NCBI GenBank assembly: GCA_002224055.1
Contig: AZLU01000002.1
Location: 296,777 to 360,776 of the forward strand
Length of the DNA: 64,000 bases
DNA from: Pezizomycotina sp. ARF18
Lineage: Eukaryota; Ascomycota
Reading direction: 5' to 3'
Both the position numbers and the translations under genes were made by a program. This document shows positions 58,401-64,000 of this stretch, in pieces. Below the pieces are notes generated by a model. It did not search any database. It saw only the letters and a program-made list of their open reading frames with translations, and was not told where the DNA came from. Numbering within the stretch: the first letter of the stretch is position 1; every line of letters starts with the position of its first letter.

Positions 58401-61163
58401 CGTTAAATTTTTTTTTTTTAAGATTTTAAAGCATCGCCTCAGTGCGGTCCAAACAAACTGTCACAATGAATCGATCCAATCGAGGGATATACTCAAATAT
58501 ATTAAAAATTAAGGAAATAGTCTTATGTAGCTTTTCTTCGCGGTTATATACCAACGATTATTACCGCAGAACTAGGGTTCACAGCTGGCTGGCCTAGTTC
58601 TAAATATTTAGTCTAAAAGAAGTCAAGAGAGATTCTGTTATATGGGGTGAGTTTTAAAGCGCCACATTGTGCAGTTGTGATAAAAGGATCCGCTTCTGCT
58701 AATTTTAATTTCGTCCTAATTTTACCATGGGACTTCCGACTCCCGAGTGCTAATCTTTGCTGAGAAATCAGAGACTACGATTTCCGATCGCGGGGCTTTG
58801 AAATTGCAAAATCGCCCCATACTGCCGTTCCTTCATGTCAGCTAATCTGGGTTGACGCCTTACAGAGCACAGGTCGTGTTGAAAATATCAGAAATCGCGA
58901 TAGTGAAAGACTATGATTGAAAGGGAGCGAGAGTCTTCGTATCTTGATTGTTCCGTTCGAACCTGCAAGGAGAAGCTCTGGTTTTTTTGGGTTCTATCTC
59001 GACTCTTATTCGATTTTAAATTTTCGATGGTGCAATTCTTGGAGATTACCAGACGTAACGGACTTCGACTCCTTTTCTGTGTATACAGCTTAAACGCCAC
59101 AGGCGTTTTTTCGTTCCCTCGCCTTGAGGGGCTAGAGAGATATTCTAAATCCCTTCTACTGTATAATAATTTATTTATTGATTCATCTCCGAATACGAAA
59201 GACCTTCCATTGAATATATTCATTTATTCTGCATGAGGTATATTGAATACCAACAATTTGTGATCTCGGGAACCTCCAAAGATATTTAATATATTTAGTT
59301 CGATCATCGTTCTCCGACCGGGGCAAGGAATTTGTCTCAAACCGCTCAAATTTGCAGTTCGCAGATCTCCAGCTTTATCCCGAACAAGCGGTTCATCCTT
59401 TTGCGAGTCGTGGGGGGGCAGCAAGGTTACTTTTTTAACTTGTTTCCAATCTGGCGCTAAATTTCGAATGCAAATCGCCTATCACCGAGTTCGCATCGCT
59501 CTGTTCCGCTTTCTCCTTTTTTGGACGATTGTTTATCGTTCGCCAGGATTGGAAATGTTTTAGCTAAAAAGTTTTGCGCATGGGTGGAGCCCCGTTAGCG
59601 AAATTAAAAAAGCTCTCGCTGGACCATGGTCCATGGACCACGTCCAGTAATCCTCGCTTTTTTGCCTGCGCTAATACTGAATCCCCCGGCTCAACTTTCG
59701 TCCCGAGAGGATTGTCATTGGAGCAGAAAGCGAGTCACAAAACTCTCACGACAGCGCCGGCGATAAAATACTGTTCCACGTTTTAAACCGCTGTGACGGT
59801 TAGAGTTCTTCATAGCAAACAAGCAATAGACTTAGAGAATTAACTGGTGACTCCGTCTAAGAATAATGATTTAAGCAGTGTTTATATAGTGTTATTGATC
59901 CTCCAAGGGCTTACAGCAACCTTTTGCAATGGAGAAAAACAAGCTACTCTTGGGGTTGCTTGGCTTCTCGATCGCGATCACGGTCCAGAACCAAGAGATG
60001 CAAGGGTAAAGGAAAAAAAGGCTTCTTGTGACGCCAGGCTCAAATAGACCTTGGACTATTTCTTACTCAACCCGCTCTGCCTGCTCTTTGACTTCCTTCC
60101 AACCCATGTTAACAATACTCGCGCGATAGACTCGAGGATCATAGCGTCCCCAGGATTTTTGTCTTACTTTTCTGTCCCGCCCCGATTATCGAAATAGAGA
60201 TCACGCCCCGGAGCAGTGCAAAAAATGATAGGCAGTCTACATCACGAATTCGAAAAAGTATTGAGCAAACAAAAGGAATAGTTAAAAGCGGTCGACCCTC
60301 CGAGCTCCCAAATACAGCAGTAAATTGGCGTTGTATGCACGGAATATACAACGGGCCTGGGAGAAAAAAAGGGGGTGTACGGGCGGGGACCGTGAACCCG
60401 TTCGAAGTTCTGACCAGTTACAGCGAAGCAAGGAGTCGTCTCCCTTGCCAAGGAAGGCAAGGAGTTTCTCGACCCACTTTTTTACTACTCTAAAACCTTG
60501 CATGGGAAATTGGCTAGGATATTTCTTTGCGGTTAGACAAAAGCTAAAAAAGAAAAAAGGATACGTAGAGTTCGAAAGTTCGGCACCGCGACCGCTAAGG
60601 CACTAAAAATGGCAAAAAATACGAGAGGGAAAAAAGAACAGGGGATATTTTTGGGGGCGTTCTGTACCCTGGCCAGTCACCGAGCAGAAATGACAAACCT
60701 GTGTTGAGGAAATGAGCAGAGCCGTTTTTGTCTTTGATTTCGAGATCTAAGGAGATATAAGAAGCACACGACATCCCCCGCAGATGATCGTGTGCTCATT
60801 TTACTTGCTTTATTCTATTCGAAATTGTTATCTCTCGATCTGCTTATAAGGTGCAGGTGCCGGTTTTTAGTGGGACAAGTGTTTAACCAGAGGACACTGC
60901 GGATTCTATTGGATAAGGAGAGCATTGGGACGGGTTTCTGGCTCGTTTATTCTTATTCTGTAACTTATTTTCACGATATTCGTTGCTTTCGACTCCTGAG
61001 GGAGTAGAAAAGCCTAACAAGTTTGCAAAAATGTATGTTTTGAAGTTGATTACAACAGTTCGACATTTCTCCTCCTTGCTTGTTTCGTTGTTTCAGAGAT
61101 AGCTAACAAAGAAATTCTAGGTGGGAATATATTGCAGTTCGCTTATCCTTAGCTACTTCAAAT
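55429..61163. other. Gene-poor region
   Basis: I see no supported gene in 5.7 kb. Minus-strand frames at 57467-57673 and 57552-57773 (for example RYLRERIVDVSQREIGKAVN) overlap and look partly protein-like, so a small unrecognised gene or remnant is possible at 57.47-57.78 kb. 58.06-58.24 kb (+) and 58.9-59.2 kb (both strands) have open frames without motifs. A near-palindrome lies at 59620-59648. Confidence 0.3.
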
Positions 61164-63464
61164 ATGTCGTCTTTCTTGGATTCCGTAAGTTATAAGCTTT
61201 CTTTCTGTTTGATAATATTCTATGTCTTTAATTCTTTTCTATCGATTTCTTTATACTAACATGTTATCTTAGAATCACGTACGTAACCATTCGCTCAGAG
61301 TTCAAAGAAAATACCTGACAGAATTTCCACATCCTAACAATACTCTCTTATAGCACTCACCTTCCTTACCTTCCACCTCCTCGCGCTGCGGATCTTCCTG
61401 CAGGTGCGAGTTTCATACTACCTACCAACAGCGGCAACCGGCGGAGATCCTTCCACAACCACAACAAGTCCGGGCAGACAATATAAATGAGAAGGATGAA
61501 TTTGCGACGCCGAGTCAGGATTTTTCCCTCCGGCCGGAGTCGCGCTTGGTGACCGTCGCGGTCGGTGTCACAAGCACGATGAGCGTAGCCTGCTTGCTGC
61601 TGGCTATCGTACAGTTGAGGAGTCTGGGGTTCGGTTACATGCTTTAAGATCTTCTACCCCGTGGGTTTATGGATGAGAAATGGTCTGCGCTTTGAGCGCA
61701 ATTTCTTTAACAGCATAAAACAAAAGAAAACTTGGCGGTATCGCATTTTAACCCGCGTTTTGAGCTCCTGCTGACATCCTTTACTCCTTATCGCGAAATT
61801 AGCCTGTATCGGAAGCCATGATCCTTTTAAGCACATCCTGCGGGAAAATGTCTTCGTCAGGGGTATTTTACAGCTCGCTATAACGGCTAACGGCTGCGTT
61901 ACTCGCGGCGGTACTTATAATAATCGGTGAAACGTCCATCGACGGCACGGGCGTCGCCCTGCTTGCTTCTGCCGGATCGTTATGGGCCGCTCGCGAGGTC
62001 CTGAAGCGCGACAGCCACAGACATTAGAGAGGCCGGAAAATCTTGTATCTATGGGTTATTACTCGCCGGCGTCCTGGCGCTAAATTTGAGAAGTATACGG
62101 TTCCTGGAAGACAGATCGACGGCGTAGAAAGTCGACGCTTATGCTACACTTGCTCGTTAATTGCTGCTATGCTTCGGACTCATCGTTCCGTTCAGTCTGA
62201 AAATACAGAGGAGGAAGAAGAAGAGAAGGTTTGAAGGCTTCTTTCCCTCTGCGGACGGCGGTCGAAGGTGTTCTTTTACTCGCCGGGGGAAGCTGTTACG
62301 AGTTACATCGCGTTCTCCCAGATCGTGGGCTACGCCCTCCTCCGGACATTCGTCTTCCAGATGCGGATGCAGCTCGAAAGATCCAGCAATAAATCATTTC
62401 ATCGCCCACGATCACACCATCCGCGTTCACGAACACACTTACCATTAGCGTTCCCAAAATATCATCACAAGACATCGAATCCGCTTCACCGATAGTACGC
62501 AAGATCAAAAAGAACATCAACTCCGCCGCGTACCTTACCTGCCAGTCCTCATCGTCATCATGCTGCGGATACAGTTCCACCTCTGGCTCATGGCCTCGCT
62601 CGCCCAACCCGCGCGCATCTTCCCGACAGACAGCGGCGACATCGACATCGAGCGACCCCGCCGTTCGAATCGTCATTTCCGCGCACGACGACGAATCGCC
62701 GCAGCAGATTCTATCCCTGGTCGAAGCCGTAAGCACGCTCGACGTCTTCCGGGGCTGCGTGCCGCTCGTAACCGTCTATACCGACGACGCGCAGCTCGAA
62801 GACATTCCGTCCGCGCAGGGCACCGACAGCAACCTCGTGTACAACGTCGTCACGGGCAAGAGCACGTCCGCTCAGAGCGCGTATCTAAAGCACATAATAA
62901 CGCACTGGGACACCCTCGCGACGCAAATGCTCTTCGTATCGGCCTCTATCTTCCCCCTTACTCCGAGGGCCGGCCTTCCTCCCTGTTTTCCTCATCGGAT
63001 GCGGAGCTAGCGCGTCACGCACTGCTATACCGCCTATCGACATCATTCATACCCGACAGACCGGTTCCTCTCGCTATCGGCGAAGAATACGGACTGCAGG
63101 TGTAACTCCTGCTCCGATTCTACGGGTGGAGATTCCCCGAGGCTCAGAGCTGGTTAAGCTCGTGCAACCGTGCGGAGTGCGACGCGTACTCGCGGCTACC
63201 ACTCACGACGGGCGGAAGCTTCGTCGCGTCGAAAAGGAGGATTAAAGGGATCAATCGGGGTTTTACGAAAGATTTTTGGGAGAGGGCGTGAGCATGGAGG
63301 AGACGGTGGAGAAGATGTGGGGTGTTATCATGCGGTGCGCGGACGAGAGGATCGGCGCCATGTGCCGACCGTACCCCACGGGTGGTTCGCGGAGATGGTC
63401 GACGGAGGGATTAGGAGAGAGGACGAGTGTCAGTGCTTGGACTACTGAGATTCATAAGAATTAG
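61164..63464 (+). CDS. Multi-membrane-segment protein followed by a DUF3431 domain
   Basis: The ATG at 61164 gives MSSFLDS, then introns (61185-61272 with TACTAAC; a second acceptor at 61353). Hydrophobic segments follow in several frames: LTFLTFHLLALRIFLQ, LVTVAVGVTSTMSVACLLLA, LTAALLAAVLIIIGETSID, GTGVALLASAGSLWAAREVL. The last two and the following NLVSMGYYSPASW resemble the drug/metabolite (triose-phosphate translocator-like) superfamily, but weakly. From about 62655 the sequence fits DUF3431: RIVISAHDDESPQQILSLVE, PLVTVYTDDAQLEDI, SAQSAYLKHIITHWDTLATQ (the Y-L-x-H-I-I core), then GWRFPEAQSWLSSCNRAECD and GGSFVASKRRIKGI. DUF3431 is a fungal family of unproven function with glycosyltransferase-like features. 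I cannot tell whether this is one fusion gene or two neighbouring genes. Confidence 0.5.
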
Positions 63465-64000
63465 AGTTGCTTTTTTGTATCATATTTCCTTTTTTTATTG
63501 TGCATAATTTTTGTCTTTTATTTTTGGAGTTTTGGGGATTCCGGGATGGTTTTGGAGCAAAAAGATAATATTGAATTACGGGGCAGTTTTGAGTAGTTAC
63601 AAATGCCCTTGTTCATATGTATACTATGGAAGAGTATTGGGGTATATATCACGGAAGAGAGTCATGAGAAGGCTAAGGATGTTCAGCGAATGAGTATCCG
63701 CGATGTCCTTTTTTTTTTTTTTGATTGCGACGAAGTCGATCCTCGCAATGTGCTGTGAGAGTTTCTAACAGAGCTTTGACATTCTGGATTATTCCCCCAG
63801 TGTATTTGCTATAGAGATATATATTGAGATGTTCCAGTCGAGAACAGTAGCAATACAATATGGCATGATAATGAATGCCTTTGGAATTGTTCAATGTTTT
63901 GGCTTACACGATCCCCCTTCCCCTTTTCGAACATCTATATTAAATACACTGCGTGAATGCTGGTATCGCTAAACTAAACTACCCATTTGTGTTTTGTAGA
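63465..64000. other. 3' flank, no gene seen
   Basis: AT-rich, with a T run at about 63709-63722. A 73-codon minus frame at 63673-63894 has no support. Confidence 0.45.

Noticed and set aside
62296-62736. Minus-strand 146-codon open frame
   Set aside because: Antisense to the region leading into the DUF3431 domain; low complexity and no motif.
1-64000. tRNA, rRNA, CRISPR or reverse-transcriptase-bearing elements
   Set aside because: I looked for tRNA B-box-like sequences, rRNA cores, regularly spaced repeats and YxDD-type polymerase motifs and found nothing convincing by eye. Degenerate AT-rich remnants of old repeats cannot be excluded.

Overview
The window looks like nuclear DNA of a filamentous ascomycete (Pezizomycotina). 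The genes carry short GT-AG introns (about 60-170 nt) with CTAAC/CTGAC-like branch sites. A protein carrying the signature DNAS-x-x-T-x-ASSSKRRRRS is present, which I know only from Pezizomycotina. The other recognisable genes are ordinary fungal ones: MLH3, TCF25/RQC1, a hybrid histidine kinase, a GFA-domain protein, an ACAD10/11-type phosphotransferase and an SDR.

Layout. 0-5 kb (minus strand): two paralogous loci with a basic/coiled-coil N-terminal half. The complete one (2474-4784) also shows a PD-(D/E)XK-like core and ends in a chromodomain; the other runs off the left edge. 7-17 kb: a cluster of short genes of one unnamed family. They share a CxCW...CxxPxxC N-terminus, a CxxC, a D-P-[DE]-Y-R motif and an RT-x-x-[ED]-DEE[LF] C-terminus. 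A further copy lies at 34.2 kb, and several copies share upstream promoter-like motifs. 19.5-32.8 kb: a GC-richer block with the histidine kinase, the disordered Pezizomycotina protein, MLH3 and one large unrecognised protein. 37-40 kb: phosphotransferase and SDR on the minus strand. 40-45 kb: a partly duplicated non-coding stretch and an unknown secreted protein. 45.9-49.5 kb: GFA protein, a small cysteine-rich secreted protein and TCF25/RQC1. 50-55.5 kb: a small unknown gene and two adjacent genes for predicted mitochondrial coiled-coil proteins with a C-terminal membrane segment. 55.5-61 kb: gene-poor. 61-63.5 kb: a multi-membrane-segment protein followed by, or fused to, a DUF3431 domain.

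Most conserved genes are interrupted by small reading-frame changes that introns do not explain. These include single-copy genes expected to be under strong constraint (MLH3, TCF25/RQC1). A 190-bp tandem duplication at 41.6-42.0 kb has copies that differ mainly in homopolymer length. I therefore suspect indel errors of an uncorrected long-read assembly more than real gene decay. Gene boundaries below are outer limits, not exact exon models.

The best candidate for something undescribed is the small CxCW family: at least seven copies in 27 kb, a four-motif architecture, and an 11-bp sequence repeated 70-95 bp upstream of the start in four of them. Second is the combination of a nuclease-like core with a chromodomain at 2.5-4.8 kb.
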